A stretch of DNA of 21,637 bases, taken from the NCBI GenBank assembly GCA_023428245.1, contig JAEYYX010000109.1, positions 1 to 21,637 of the forward strand, in the 5' to 3' direction. Below the pieces are notes generated by a model. The model was not told the origin of the DNA, made no database searches, and was given only the letters and a program-made list of their open reading frames with translations. The position numbers and the translations under genes were made by a program. This document shows positions 1-7,309 of the stretch, in pieces. Numbering within the stretch: the first letter of the stretch is position 1; each line of letters opens with the position of its first letter. Source of the stretch: Pseudomonadota bacterium. GTDB lineage: Bacteria > Myxococcota_A > Polyangia > Polyangiales > Polyangiaceae.

Positions 1-58
1 CCGCGAAGCGGCGGGCGCGGCGATCCCACGAGCCTCTGAGCGACAAGGGAGACCGGTG

Positions 59-1339
59 ATGAGCGAAGTCGTCAAATGGACAGAGCGGACGAATCGAGAG
101 AGGCGACGACTCGACGTCCTACGAACCTCGTTTCATCCCGCCTACGTGGTCTGGGAGCTCACGCTGCGCTGCGACCACGCCTGCACCCATTGTGGGTCTC
201 GCGCCAGCGCACCGCGCAAAGACGAACTCTCGACATCCGAGGCTCTCGAGGTCGCCGACCAGCTCGCTGAATTGGGAGCGCGCGAGGTCGTGCTCATCGG
301 CGGAGAAGCCTATCTCCACGACGGCTTCCTCCAGATCGCCGCGCGGCTCCGCGAACTCGGAATGCAAGTCGTGATGACGACGGGAGGTCGAGGCATCAAT
401 GCGAAGCTCGCCAGATCGATGGCAAAAGCGGGCATCGCCCGCGTCTCGGTGAGCATCGATGGTCTTCAGGAGACGCACGATCTGATGCGCAACCTACGCG
501 GGAGCTTCGACTGTGGGTTGCGCGCGCTCGGTCATCTGCGAGACGCCGGGATCCGCGTCAGCGCGAACACGAACGTCAATCGCCTGAACCGAGAAGATCT
601 GGAGTCGTTGTACGAAGTCTTACGCCAGGCGGGCGTCACGAGTTGGCAGGTTCAGCTGACCACCCCTCTCGGTCGCGCCGCCGACCGACCCCAAATGGTC
701 TTGCAACCCTATGACTTGCTCGAGCTCATGCCACGGATCGCCGCGTTGAAGGCGCGGGGACTCCGGGAAGGTCTCTTGATCGCTCCAGGGAACAACCTCG
801 GATATTTTGGCCCGGAGGAGGGCCTTTTGCGCTCTTTGAACGCAGACGATCGCGACCACTTTCAGGGCTGTCAGGCCGGTCGTTTCGTTCTCGGCATCGA
901 ATCACAGGGCGACGTCAAGGGCTGCCCCTCATTACAAAGCGCCCACTATGTGGGCGGGAACCTGCGCGATCGCTCGCTCCACGCTATCTGGCACGAGTCC
1001 CCCGAGCTGAGCTTCACTCGAGAGAGGACGGTCGCAGACCTCTGGGGATATTGTCGAACCTGCCCTTTCGCGAAGACCTGCCTCGGCGGCTGCTCGTTCA
1101 CGGCGCATGCTCTGCTGGGACGCCCCGGCAACAATCCCTACTGCCATTTCCGCGCCCGGGAGCACGCGGCGAGGGGCCTGCGAGAACGGCTTGTCATGGA
1201 CGCGGAGGCGCCTGGAACTCCCTTCGACAATGGCCATTTCAGCATTGTCGTAGAAGCTTTGGGCTCACCGGAGCCGGGCCCCCTTCCCGCCCGTCACGAG
1301 CTCGTCCAGCTGCAAAAGCGACCTGCCTCCGCCAGCTGA
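59..1339 (+). CDS. Radical SAM/SPASM-domain protein
   Basis: Predicted 426-aa cytoplasmic radical SAM enzyme. The N-terminal half carries the cluster motif CDHACTHC (C38, C42, C45; CX3CX2C), which binds the [4Fe-4S] that cleaves S-adenosylmethionine, followed by a GGEA motif. The C-terminal third has a complete seven-cysteine SPASM pattern: CX12GX4C, then CRTCPFAKTCLGGC (CX2CX5CX3C), then a last Cys 16 residues on. That predicts two auxiliary [4Fe-4S] clusters. SPASM enzymes often modify ribosomal peptides or mature enzymes, but the substrate cannot be read here. The last ~50 residues, rich in Pro and acidic residues, form a tail beyond SPASM. I chose ATG 59 over the adjacent GTG 56 because AAGGGAGA at 45-52 sits six bases upstream. 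Any precursor-peptide gene would lie left of the window. The family call is firm; the role is unknown. Confidence 0.9.
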   Translation: MSEVVKWTERTNRERRRLDVLRTSFHPAYVVWELTLRCDHACTHCGSRASAPRKDELSTSEALEVADQLAELGAREVVLIGGEAYLHDGFLQIAARLRELGMQVVMTTGGRGINAKLARSMAKAGIARVSVSIDGLQETHDLMRNLRGSFDCGLRALGHLRDAGIRVSANTNVNRLNREDLESLYEVLRQAGVTSWQVQLTTPLGRAADRPQMVLQPYDLLELMPRIAALKARGLREGLLIAPGNNLGYFGPEEGLLRSLNADDRDHFQGCQAGRFVLGIESQGDVKGCPSLQSAHYVGGNLRDRSLHAIWHESPELSFTRERTVADLWGYCRTCPFAKTCLGGCSFTAHALLGRPGNNPYCHFRAREHAARGLRERLVMDAEAPGTPFDNGHFSIVVEALGSPEPGPLPARHELVQLQKRPASAS

Positions 1340-1407
1340 GTCCAGTCGAGAAAACGCATTCACGCCGAACCGTCGCCCGAGACGAGCGCCCTACCGCCTC
1401 GTTCGAC

Positions 1408-2682
1408 TCACTCGAGGGGGACGCGGGCGACCGTCGCGGTCGATGGAGAGAGATAGAAACGCCCGTTCCAGGGGCCGCCGTTCAGGATGCCGACGATAGC
1501 CGCCTTGCCGTCGTCGGTGATGGCCATATCGAGGGCGCCCGTGCCGTCTTGATGTGTGCGACCGATGATACTCTCGAGCTCGAAGCGGCCGGTCTCGCGT
1601 CCATCGAGATCGTGACGCATCAAAATCGGGACCGCTTCGAAGGGATGATACTCGGGATCGAGCGGCTCGACGGGGACGGACCACAAAGAGAAGAGTGAAC
1701 CATCGACGAGCGCCATCGCCTCGATCGCTCCGCAAAAACCGAGGGGATCCGGCTTCCAGTTCTGGTCGCGGATATCAATGAGCACAGATTCCGAGCACTC
1801 GATGCGCTCGAGGGTCATCGGATCGGCGACATAGTAAGTCGAGCCGAGAAAAGTGCGTTCTCCATCGGCGGCGAGCAGGGCGGCTTCTGCATAAAGGTCG
1901 GGATCGTACGGTGACCAAGAGAAGACTGCGCTGGATCCCGCGGCATTCCTTCGAAAAACGTAGATAGTAGTCCCATAAAAGCTCTCCTTCTCCGGTCCCA
2001 TTCCGTCGGCCGTTTCGCTCCAAGTGAGCGTGTCTGGCAGAGAGAACAGGAGAGACGTTCGGCTGGTAGACACCGTATTCCCAACGGGAATCGCCTCAAC
2101 AATTTCATTGCTGGGCAGGCGAATTTCTCGAAATCCTCGAGCCTCCACGATCCAACCCTCGCTGCCTTTGACCACGTTCGTTCCGCCGGGTCCGACGCCA
2201 CCCAAGGGGAGATTCTGATGGACCTGACCGGCAGCCGTAAAGACTTGCAGCCAACTTTCGGTCAGGAAAATGATATTCCCGAATTCATCAACAGCCAATG
2301 TTGGTTTCGAAGCAGAGCTCAGGTACCAGGGACCTCCGAGCAGGTAAAGATTCCAGTCGCGGCCGCCATCTGAGAACAGACGGACTAAGGTGTTCTGCAA
2401 CGCAAGTGTTAGTTCCAAATAATTCTCGGCCCACGTAAGGGCGACATTGCCGCATGGATCTCGAGCCAGGCGGAGCTCCGTGCGCGCATCAAGATCGTGC
2501 GCCTCGAGAGAGGCGACCCACGATTCGGGCGCGCTCCGTAAACCACTGCATCTCCCGTCCGCTCGCGGTGCTTCGTGTTTCTTGGCTTCGTCGTCCGGGA
2601 GGGGCTGGAGCCCCTCCGTGGTTTGACCGTTGCAGCCCGCTCCGAGGGCGAGTGAGAAAGCGATGAGTCTTCTGTATTGCAT
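1408..2682 (-). CDS. Hypothetical secreted lipoprotein, possibly beta-propeller-like
   Basis: 424 aa, unrecognised. It starts with a short basic n-region and hydrophobic stretch ending in LGAGC, so C17 is a likely lipidation site. After about 30 polar linker residues comes a domain with recurring patterns such as LAVDEFGNIIFLT, LAADGERTFLG and MAITDDGKAAIVG. These 'D-x-x-G-x-hydrophobic' strands resemble the blades of beta-propeller proteins, but no family signature is clear. There are six cysteines besides the lipobox one or close to it, consistent with an exported protein. It is convergent with the radical SAM gene (68-base gap) and I see no strong ribosome binding site. Sampled lines inside it (for example 2221-2280, 31 of 60 G+C) are less GC-rich than the neighbouring genes. 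Function is unknown. Confidence 0.75.
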   Translation of the reverse strand: MQYRRLIAFSLALGAGCNGQTTEGLQPLPDDEAKKHEAPRADGRCSGLRSAPESWVASLEAHDLDARTELRLARDPCGNVALTWAENYLELTLALQNTLVRLFSDGGRDWNLYLLGGPWYLSSASKPTLAVDEFGNIIFLTESWLQVFTAAGQVHQNLPLGGVGPGGTNVVKGSEGWIVEARGFREIRLPSNEIVEAIPVGNTVSTSRTSLLFSLPDTLTWSETADGMGPEKESFYGTTIYVFRRNAAGSSAVFSWSPYDPDLYAEAALLAADGERTFLGSTYYVADPMTLERIECSESVLIDIRDQNWKPDPLGFCGAIEAMALVDGSLFSLWSVPVEPLDPEYHPFEAVPILMRHDLDGRETGRFELESIIGRTHQDGTGALDMAITDDGKAAIVGILNGGPWNGRFYLSPSTATVARVPLE

Positions 2683-3069
2683 GGGTTACTCGAAGCCGAT
2701 CGGGGCATGAAGATCCCACGGGCGAAAGCATTGCAGCTGACTCTCACTAGCCCTAGCGGGAAGATCCGGGTGAAATCTCTTCAGCGGCATGTAAGGCTCG
2801 ATCAGGGCAAGGAGCGTTCGGATCGCAGGTTGCCGGCGCGTAAGGCTCCGCCGTCGCATTGAAGCAAATACCTGAGCCCTGAGGGCCGTTCGAAAGGCAG
2901 GTTGCCCATAACCAACCGGATCTGATTCGCCCCATTTTTCCTGGACTCCCCTCGCTCCCCCGATGCCCTGATGGCGCACCAGCGGTAGTGTTCTCAGGGT
3001 CGGAGAGCCAAGGGAAAATGCAAGGGATCCTCGGAAGCCTTTGATTTTTCTCACGACCCACGGGCGCGG

Positions 3070-3083
3070 CCCCTCGCGAGGGG
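3070..3083. repeat. Perfect 14-base palindrome
   Basis: CCCCTCGCGAGGGG equals its own reverse complement. It lies 65 bases past the end of queH on the minus strand. As a dyad with no loop it is more like a protein-binding site than a terminator, but no factor can be named. Confidence 0.4.
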
Positions 3084-3130
3084 ACGGAGAGGCTGCTGCG
3101 TCGATCCCGCGAAGCCCCCCCTCGGCTCCC

Positions 3131-3147
3131 GCTCGCCGAGAGCGAGC
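3131..3147 (-). terminator. Hairpin abutting the queH stop codon
   Basis: GCTCGC / GCGAGC arms (3131-3136 and 3142-3147) with a five-base loop sit directly after the queH TGA. An alternative pairing, CTCGGC with GCCGAG (3121-3126 / 3135-3140), overlaps it. No U-tract follows on the minus strand, so intrinsic termination is uncertain; it may simply protect the 3' end. Confidence 0.3.
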
Positions 3148-3843
3148 TCAGGTTTCTTCGGTCGTCTCGCCGTAGAACTTGAGGCCGAGTCGGATGCGGT
3201 CGCGGCCCGCTTGCATCCGTTTGCGATTCGAGTCGCGGAGGGAGAAGACACAGCCACAGTACTCTTGCTGGTAGAAGTTCTCGCGCTTGGCGATCTCGAC
3301 CATGCGATGTGAACCGCCCTTCTTGCGCCAGTTGTAGTCCCAGTAGATGAGACCGGGATAGCGCGCGGCCGCCCGATGTCCCGCGCCGTTGATCTGGTCC
3401 ATGTCCTTCATGCGCGAGATGCCGAGGGAGCTCGAGACTGCCGTGAACCCGTGCTCGTGGGCGTAGAGAGCTGCGCGTTCGAAGCGCATGTCGAAGCACA
3501 TCGTGCAGCGGATACCCTTCTCCGGCTCATGTTCGAGCCCCTTCGCGCGCGCGAACCAATTCTCCGTGTCGTAGTCCGCGTCGATGAACTCCACGCCGTG
3601 TTTCTCGGCGAAGCGGATGTTCTCGCCCTTGCGGAGCTCGTACTCTTTGCGCGGATGGATGTTCGGGTTGTAGAAAAAGATCGAGTACTTGATGCCCGAG
3701 GCTTGGATCGCCTCCATGACCTCGCCCGAGCACGGCGCGCAGCAGGAATGTAAGAGGAGCCGATCGTGACCGGGAGGCAGCGAGAGCTTCTCACGCGCCA
3801 AGGGCTCTTGCGCGGGGGATTCGGGCGAGGGGGCGTCGGACAT
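3148..3843 (-). CDS. queH: Epoxyqueuosine reductase QueH
   Basis: 231 aa. QueH (DUF208) reduces epoxyqueuosine to queuosine in tRNA wobble position 34 of the GUN-anticodon tRNAs. It is a non-homologous replacement for the cobalamin-dependent QueG. The diagnostic signature LLLHSCCAPCS is present (C34, C35, C38), followed by YNPNIHP, then RCTMCFDMR (C113, C116) and a C-terminal YCGCVFS (C196, C198). These Cys pairs are the expected Fe-S/metal ligands. About 28 residues before the first motif are a Pro/Glu-rich extension. It lies 22 bases downstream of fpr in the same direction, so co-transcription is likely. Length and motifs are ordinary for the family and the call is firm. Confidence 0.95.
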   Translation of the reverse strand: MSDAPSPESPAQEPLAREKLSLPPGHDRLLLHSCCAPCSGEVMEAIQASGIKYSIFFYNPNIHPRKEYELRKGENIRFAEKHGVEFIDADYDTENWFARAKGLEHEPEKGIRCTMCFDMRFERAALYAHEHGFTAVSSSLGISRMKDMDQINGAGHRAAARYPGLIYWDYNWRKKGGSHRMVEIAKRENFYQQEYCGCVFSLRDSNRKRMQAGRDRIRLGLKFYGETTEET

Positions 3844-3865
3844 CGGTCGAAGGGGAAAGCAGAGC

Positions 3866-4645
3866 TTACCCTGGCGCGAAGGCGCGCTCGGTCAAGTAGT
3901 GGCCGCGCTCGCCGCTGTTTCCATGGGAGAAGCCACGAGCGTCGAAGTAGGCCTGGAGATCGGTGAGCATCTTCGGGTTCCCGCAGAGCATGATCCGAGT
4001 GCTCTCGAGGGACAGCTGCGGGAGGCCAAAGGCGCGCTCGATGGCGCCCTCGTCGAGGAGCGCCGTGATGCGACCTTGGTTCACGAAAGGCTCGCGCGTC
4101 ACCGTGGGGAAGTAGTGGAACTTCTCGCGGGCGAGCTCGCCGACGAGCTCATTCTCGAAGATGCCCTTCTCGAGGAACTCCCGGTAGGCGAGGTCCTTCA
4201 CGCGGCGCACACAATGAACCAAGACAACCTTCTCGAAGCGCTCAAAGGGCGTCGTGTCCTGGATGACGCTCAGAAACGGCGCGAGTCCGGTGCCCGTCGA
4301 GAGCATGAGCAGCGTGTGCGCGGGGATCAGGTTCTCGACGATGAGCGTTCCGGTTGCGCGGTTGCCGACGAGGATCGTATCTCCGACCTTCACGTCCTTC
4401 AAACGGGAGGTGAGCGGCCCGCCCTCGACCTTGATCGAGAAAAACTCGAGAAACTCTTCGTAGAAAGCGCTCACGACCGAGTAGGCGCGCAGCAGCGGAC
4501 GTCCCTCGTCAATATCCGGGAGCCCCATCATCACGAACTGTCCAGGGACGAAGCGGAAGGCGGCGGAGCGGGTGGTCCTGATGCGGAACAGATCTTCGGT
4601 GAAGTGTTCGACTTCGAGGACTGTTTCGGTGGTCGTTTTGGCCAT
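3866..4645 (-). CDS. fpr: Ferredoxin/flavodoxin-NADP(+) reductase
   Basis: 259 aa, a cytoplasmic FAD enzyme that moves electrons between NADPH and ferredoxin or flavodoxin. An N-terminal FAD-binding barrel carries RAYSVVSAFYEEFLEFFSIK, whose R-x-Y-S core contacts flavin. GGPLTSRL and GNRATGTL follow. The NADP domain has LLMLSTGTGLAPFLS, VHCVRRVKDLAYR and IMLCGNPKM. The C-terminus GHYLTERAF resembles the bacterial subclass whose chain runs past the flavin-stacking region, as in Rhodobacter and Azotobacter FPR. I start at ATG 4645: the open frame continues 93 codons upstream but that part is low-complexity and non-homologous in appearance. The ribosome binding site is weak. It is the first gene of a likely fpr-queH unit. 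Confidence 0.93.
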   Translation of the reverse strand: MAKTTTETVLEVEHFTEDLFRIRTTRSAAFRFVPGQFVMMGLPDIDEGRPLLRAYSVVSAFYEEFLEFFSIKVEGGPLTSRLKDVKVGDTILVGNRATGTLIVENLIPAHTLLMLSTGTGLAPFLSVIQDTTPFERFEKVVLVHCVRRVKDLAYREFLEKGIFENELVGELAREKFHYFPTVTREPFVNQGRITALLDEGAIERAFGLPQLSLESTRIMLCGNPKMLTDLQAYFDARGFSHGNSGERGHYLTERAFAPG

Positions 4646-4675
4646 GGAGAGTGAGGGAAAAAATGAAGGAAGACC

Positions 4676-4695
4676 GGAGCCGCGGGAGCGGCTCC
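4676..4695 (-). promoter_or_regulatory. 8-bp hairpin in the fpr leader
   Basis: GGAGCCGC and GCGGCTCC flank a four-base loop. Read toward fpr (minus strand), the hairpin is followed by a pyrimidine-rich stretch with TTTTTT before the ATG, 31 bases away. It could be a leader structure or weak attenuator, but the T run does not directly abut the stem. Confidence 0.3.
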
Positions 4696-5058
4696 TATGG
4701 CCGAACCGCCCGAGCGTCAAACGCGCGCGGCCGCCGCGGGGCCTCCGCGTAATACCGCCGGCCCCCGAGCTCAAGGCAGAAGAGGAATTCCGGGCCGTGG
4801 CGTTGACTGAAGCGGGACCACATTTCGGCCGAGCGACGCAAGAAGCGTTCTTTCCGCGGGCCGGCGCCGGTGAGGAGTCTGGGCCGCTGGTGGCCGCCCC
4901 GAGCAGGTGGGGCCAGGAGCGCACTCGCCGGGTGGGGCAGCTCGAGGGCAGACGGGTCGGCGACCCCTAAAAAACCAGCCCAACCTTTTATTTTAGCGTC
5001 CGGTGGGGTCAGGACGAGCCGAATGGGACCCCCGGATCGTCAAAATGTGGACAGGCCA

Positions 5059-5070
5059 CCTACATGTAGG
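5059..5070. promoter_or_regulatory. 12-base palindrome upstream of small lipoprotein
   Basis: CCTACATGTAGG is a perfect dyad ending 12 bases before the ATG at 5083, so a bound dimer would block transcription or initiation there. No regulator is known. Confidence 0.3.
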
Positions 5071-5082
5071 CAAACTCAGGAG

Positions 5083-5469
5083 ATGAGGAGAGCGCCTCGA
5101 TCCCTGCTTCTATTCACGGGTTTGGCTTTCGGACTTGCCGGCTGTGCGCACCCGGCCGAACGCGCTCTGCGCGGCCGCTGGCTGGGGGAGAGCGTCGAGA
5201 ACTTCGACCCGAGTGAGCTCGCCGAGGCCACCGCCTGGGCCCGAGGCACCTCCCTGGAATTTGGGAGTTCCCGAGTCACGGTGTCGATTCCGGCCGAAGA
5301 GGCGCGGAGCGGAACCTTCGCCCTCTCGGCAATCGAAGATCGCCTGGTCAGACTGTCCGTCGTGGACACCGAAGGCGCGACCTCGGAGCTCGAGGTCATC
5401 GTCGACGATGAGGAGCATTTGCGCTGGGTTCTCGGAGACGGGCGCACCGTCGTCATGAAGAAAAAGTGA
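5083..5469 (+). CDS. Small hypothetical lipoprotein
   Basis: 128 aa. MRRAPRSLLLFTGLAFGLAGC is a textbook lipoprotein signal with C21 at the lipobox LAGC. The mature part has alternating short hydrophobic strands (SLEFGSSRVTVSIP, RLVRLSVVDTEG, SELEVIVDDEEHLRWVLG), suggesting a small beta-barrel or lipocalin-like fold. No family is recognised. The start at 5083 is chosen from the signal peptide. AGGAG directly abuts the ATG, which is closer than usual, so initiation may be inefficient. The frame is open upstream to 4870 but that part looks non-coding. It precedes the purine phosphorylase by 105 bases. Confidence 0.72.
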   Translation: MRRAPRSLLLFTGLAFGLAGCAHPAERALRGRWLGESVENFDPSELAEATAWARGTSLEFGSSRVTVSIPAEEARSGTFALSAIEDRLVRLSVVDTEGATSELEVIVDDEEHLRWVLGDGRTVVMKKK

Positions 5470-5574
5470 CGAGCTCCAAGTCCTCCTGGCCGGCCGCGTG
5501 AAACGGCGGCCGTCTGTCGCAACTACGAGGCGAAGCGCGACCCTCATCCTCATGAGAAGAAAGCAGGGGCCTCC

Positions 5575-6474
5575 GTGAGCGAGCGCTCCAACGTTGCCTC
5601 ACCCCGGTCCGGTCTGCGACTATCTTCGATCATGCCTGGCGAGATCGAAGCCCTCCGTCACCTCCAAGAAGCCAAAGAGTTCCTCGCGCAGGCGGGCGTA
5701 GCTCCGACGATCGGGATCGTGCTCGGCTCGGGCCTCGGCGCGCTCCGTGAGCGCATTCAAAATCAAACCATCATTCCCTACGCGCAGATCCCGAGCATGC
5801 CCGGCGCGGGAGTGGTAGGGCACGCCGCCGAGCTCATCGTCGGCGACCTCGGCGCGGAACGTGTCGCCTGTTTGAGCGGTCGCGCGCACCTCTACGAAGG
5901 GAACGAACCAGACGCTGTCGTGTTCGGGGTGCGCGTGCTGGCCTTGCTCGGGGCCCGCGCCTTCATCGTCACAAACGCCGCCGGTGGCATTGGCCGCAGC
6001 ATCGAAGCGGGAGAGCTCATGGTCATCCGCGATCACATCAATCTCACGGGCCGCTCTCCACTCACAGGACCCAATCTCGACAGTCTCGGTCCCCGCTTCC
6101 CGGATATGAGCGAGGCCTACGACCGAGGTTTGCGAAACACAGCCCTGGCTACCGCTGGGTCCCTTGGGATCCCGCTACGCGAGGGGGTTTATGCGGGCCT
6201 GCTCGGCCCGAGCTACGAGACTCCCGCGGAGATCGACATGCTCGACCGCCTCGGCGCCGCGGCGGTCGGAATGAGCACGGTGCTCGAGGTGATCGCGCTC
6301 CGTCACATGGGGATTCCGGTGCTGGGCATTTCTTGCATCACGAACCTTGCGGCCGGCCGGAGCCCGGTTCCCCTGTCCCACACCGAGGTCAAGGAGCGAG
6401 CCCTCGGGGCGAGCGAAAAATTCTGCGATTTGCTGGAGGAGCTGTGCAAGCGGCGCCTCGGTATGCAAATCTAG
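5575..6474 (+). CDS. punA: Purine nucleoside phosphorylase (trimeric PNP type)
   Basis: 299 aa from GTG 5575. It splits inosine/guanosine-type nucleosides with phosphate, giving base and (deoxy)ribose-1-phosphate for purine salvage in the cytoplasm. Family marks run in order: GIVLGSGLG (phosphate loop, Ser52), the SGRAHLYEG loop with its His, TNAAGGI, GLLGPSYETPAEI (with the purine-contacting Glu), and VGMSTVLEVIALRH followed by ITNLAAG with the base-contacting Asn. GTG 5575 is preceded by AGGGGC at 5565-5570. ATG 5632 (280 aa) is an alternative that lacks a binding site but fits usual family length slightly better. The bpt gene follows after 8 bases, suggesting coupled translation. Confidence 0.93.
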   Translation: MSERSNVASPRSGLRLSSIMPGEIEALRHLQEAKEFLAQAGVAPTIGIVLGSGLGALRERIQNQTIIPYAQIPSMPGAGVVGHAAELIVGDLGAERVACLSGRAHLYEGNEPDAVVFGVRVLALLGARAFIVTNAAGGIGRSIEAGELMVIRDHINLTGRSPLTGPNLDSLGPRFPDMSEAYDRGLRNTALATAGSLGIPLREGVYAGLLGPSYETPAEIDMLDRLGAAAVGMSTVLEVIALRHMGIPVLGISCITNLAAGRSPVPLSHTEVKERALGASEKFCDLLEELCKRRLGMQI

Positions 6475-6482
6475 CGGAAGGC

Positions 6483-7238
6483 ATGGCCAGTCCGCATGTG
6501 AATGCACCACGGATAGCCGAAGGCTCACCGCCCGAGCTCGTCGTCTACGACCGGGAACAGCCCTGCCCGTATTTGCCCGAGCGCGTCTCGCGGCTTCCGC
6601 TCCGGCTTCCATCCCGGCCGCTCACTGGCAGCGAGCTCGACCAGAGGCTCACTTGCGGAGATCGTCGCCAAGGGTTCGTCCTCTATCGGCCGCGTTGCCC
6701 GAGCTGTATCGCTTGCGAGCCAATCCGGATCCCGGCGAGCGAGTACGTCTTGAGTCGGCGCGAAGCGCGTATCCTCAAGCGTGGAGACGAGAATCTCACG
6801 ATCGTGAGCGGCCCCCCCCGCGTCGACAGGCGCCGCGTCGAAATCTATAACCTCCACAAACAGGGGCGAAACCTCCGCGACGGCCAGCCGCCGATCGACG
6901 CCGAAGGTTACCGCGACTTTCTCGTCGCAACCTGCTGCGACACCTTCGAGTTCGCCTTCTATTACGAAAATCTCCTCGTGGGAGTCAGCGTCATCGATCG
7001 CAGCGACCGCGCAGTGAGCGCCGTCTATACCTGCTACGATCCCGCCTACTCGTCCTTTAGCATCGGCACCTATTCGATCCTCAAGCAGCTCGAGCTCTGC
7101 CGAAGCGAAGGGCTCGACTACCTCTACCTCGGTCTCTACATCGAGGCCTGCTCGAAGATGGCTTACAAGTCCTCTTTCTTGCCCCACGAAAGGCGCATCG
7201 ACGGCGTCTGGCGGCGCTTCGAAGCGCGCAAGGATTGA
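6483..7238 (+). CDS. bpt: Aminoacyl-tRNA-protein transferase, Bpt/Ate family
   Basis: 251 aa. Members of this family transfer leucine (bacterial Bpt) or arginine (eukaryotic Ate1) from aminoacyl-tRNA onto acidic N-termini, marking proteins for ClpAP or N-degron proteolysis. The N-terminal domain shows PCPYLPERVSRLPL and RPRCPSCIACEPIRIP, the conserved Cys-rich start of the family. The C-terminal acetyltransferase-like domain shows VSAVYTCYDP, SIGTYSILKQLELCR and LDYLYLGLYIEACSKMAYK, with the L-G-Y/L-x-I motif, Lys and the late S-F-L-P-H-E. ATG 6483 has GGAAGG just upstream and starts 8 bases after punA. Specificity (Leu or Arg) cannot be decided here; bacterial precedent favours leucine. Confidence 0.9.
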   Translation: MASPHVNAPRIAEGSPPELVVYDREQPCPYLPERVSRLPLRLPSRPLTGSELDQRLTCGDRRQGFVLYRPRCPSCIACEPIRIPASEYVLSRREARILKRGDENLTIVSGPPRVDRRRVEIYNLHKQGRNLRDGQPPIDAEGYRDFLVATCCDTFEFAFYYENLLVGVSVIDRSDRAVSAVYTCYDPAYSSFSIGTYSILKQLELCRSEGLDYLYLGLYIEACSKMAYKSSFLPHERRIDGVWRRFEARKD

Positions 7239-7309
7239 AGCGAAATGGACGCTCTCGGTCCTCGAAACGCGCGAGGCTCGAGCCGGCGCCTTGTAGACGT
7301 ACACTCAGC

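Larger units (their letters stand above)
2683..3147. other. 465-base gap with a doubtful minus-strand reading frame
   Basis: No convincing gene. A 122-codon frame on the minus strand runs 3054 to 2686 and stops three bases before the start of the 1408-2682 lipoprotein. Its composition lacks the G/C third-position bias of the neighbours and I recognise no motif, so it may be chance or a decayed gene. A second minus frame through the same DNA is only a shadow that continues into queH. The gap contains a perfect 14-base palindrome (CCCCTCGCGAGGGG, 3070-3083) and a hairpin next to the queH stop. Confidence 0.5.
4646..5082. other. 437-base divergent intergenic region
   Basis: It separates fpr (-) from the 5083 lipoprotein (+), so promoters for both should lie here. 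Open frames cross it on both strands, but none shows a start with a ribosome binding site or a recognisable protein. I looked for RNase P, SRP and tRNA motifs and found none. It holds an 8-bp hairpin near fpr (4676-4695) and a 12-base palindrome near the lipoprotein (5059-5070). Confidence 0.5.

Noticed and set aside
1051..1698. Long plus-strand frame overlapping the radical SAM end and the lipoprotein
   Set aside because: It is a shadow of two real genes on other frames, has Arg-rich low-complexity composition and no ribosome site.
2753..3499. 248-codon minus frame through queH and the gap
   Set aside because: Most of it is the out-of-frame shadow of queH; the part in the gap has no motif.
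3899..4654. 251-codon frame antisense to fpr
   Set aside because: A typical antisense shadow in high-GC DNA; the fpr frame has all family motifs.
4646..4924. N-terminal extension of the ferredoxin reductase
   Set aside because: The extra ~93 residues are low-complexity, start without a ribosome site and precede a normal family N-terminus at 4645.
7214..7227. Perfect 14-base palindrome GCGCTTCGAAGCGC
   Set aside because: It lies inside the bpt coding sequence and encodes ordinary C-terminal residues, so no regulatory role is needed to explain it.
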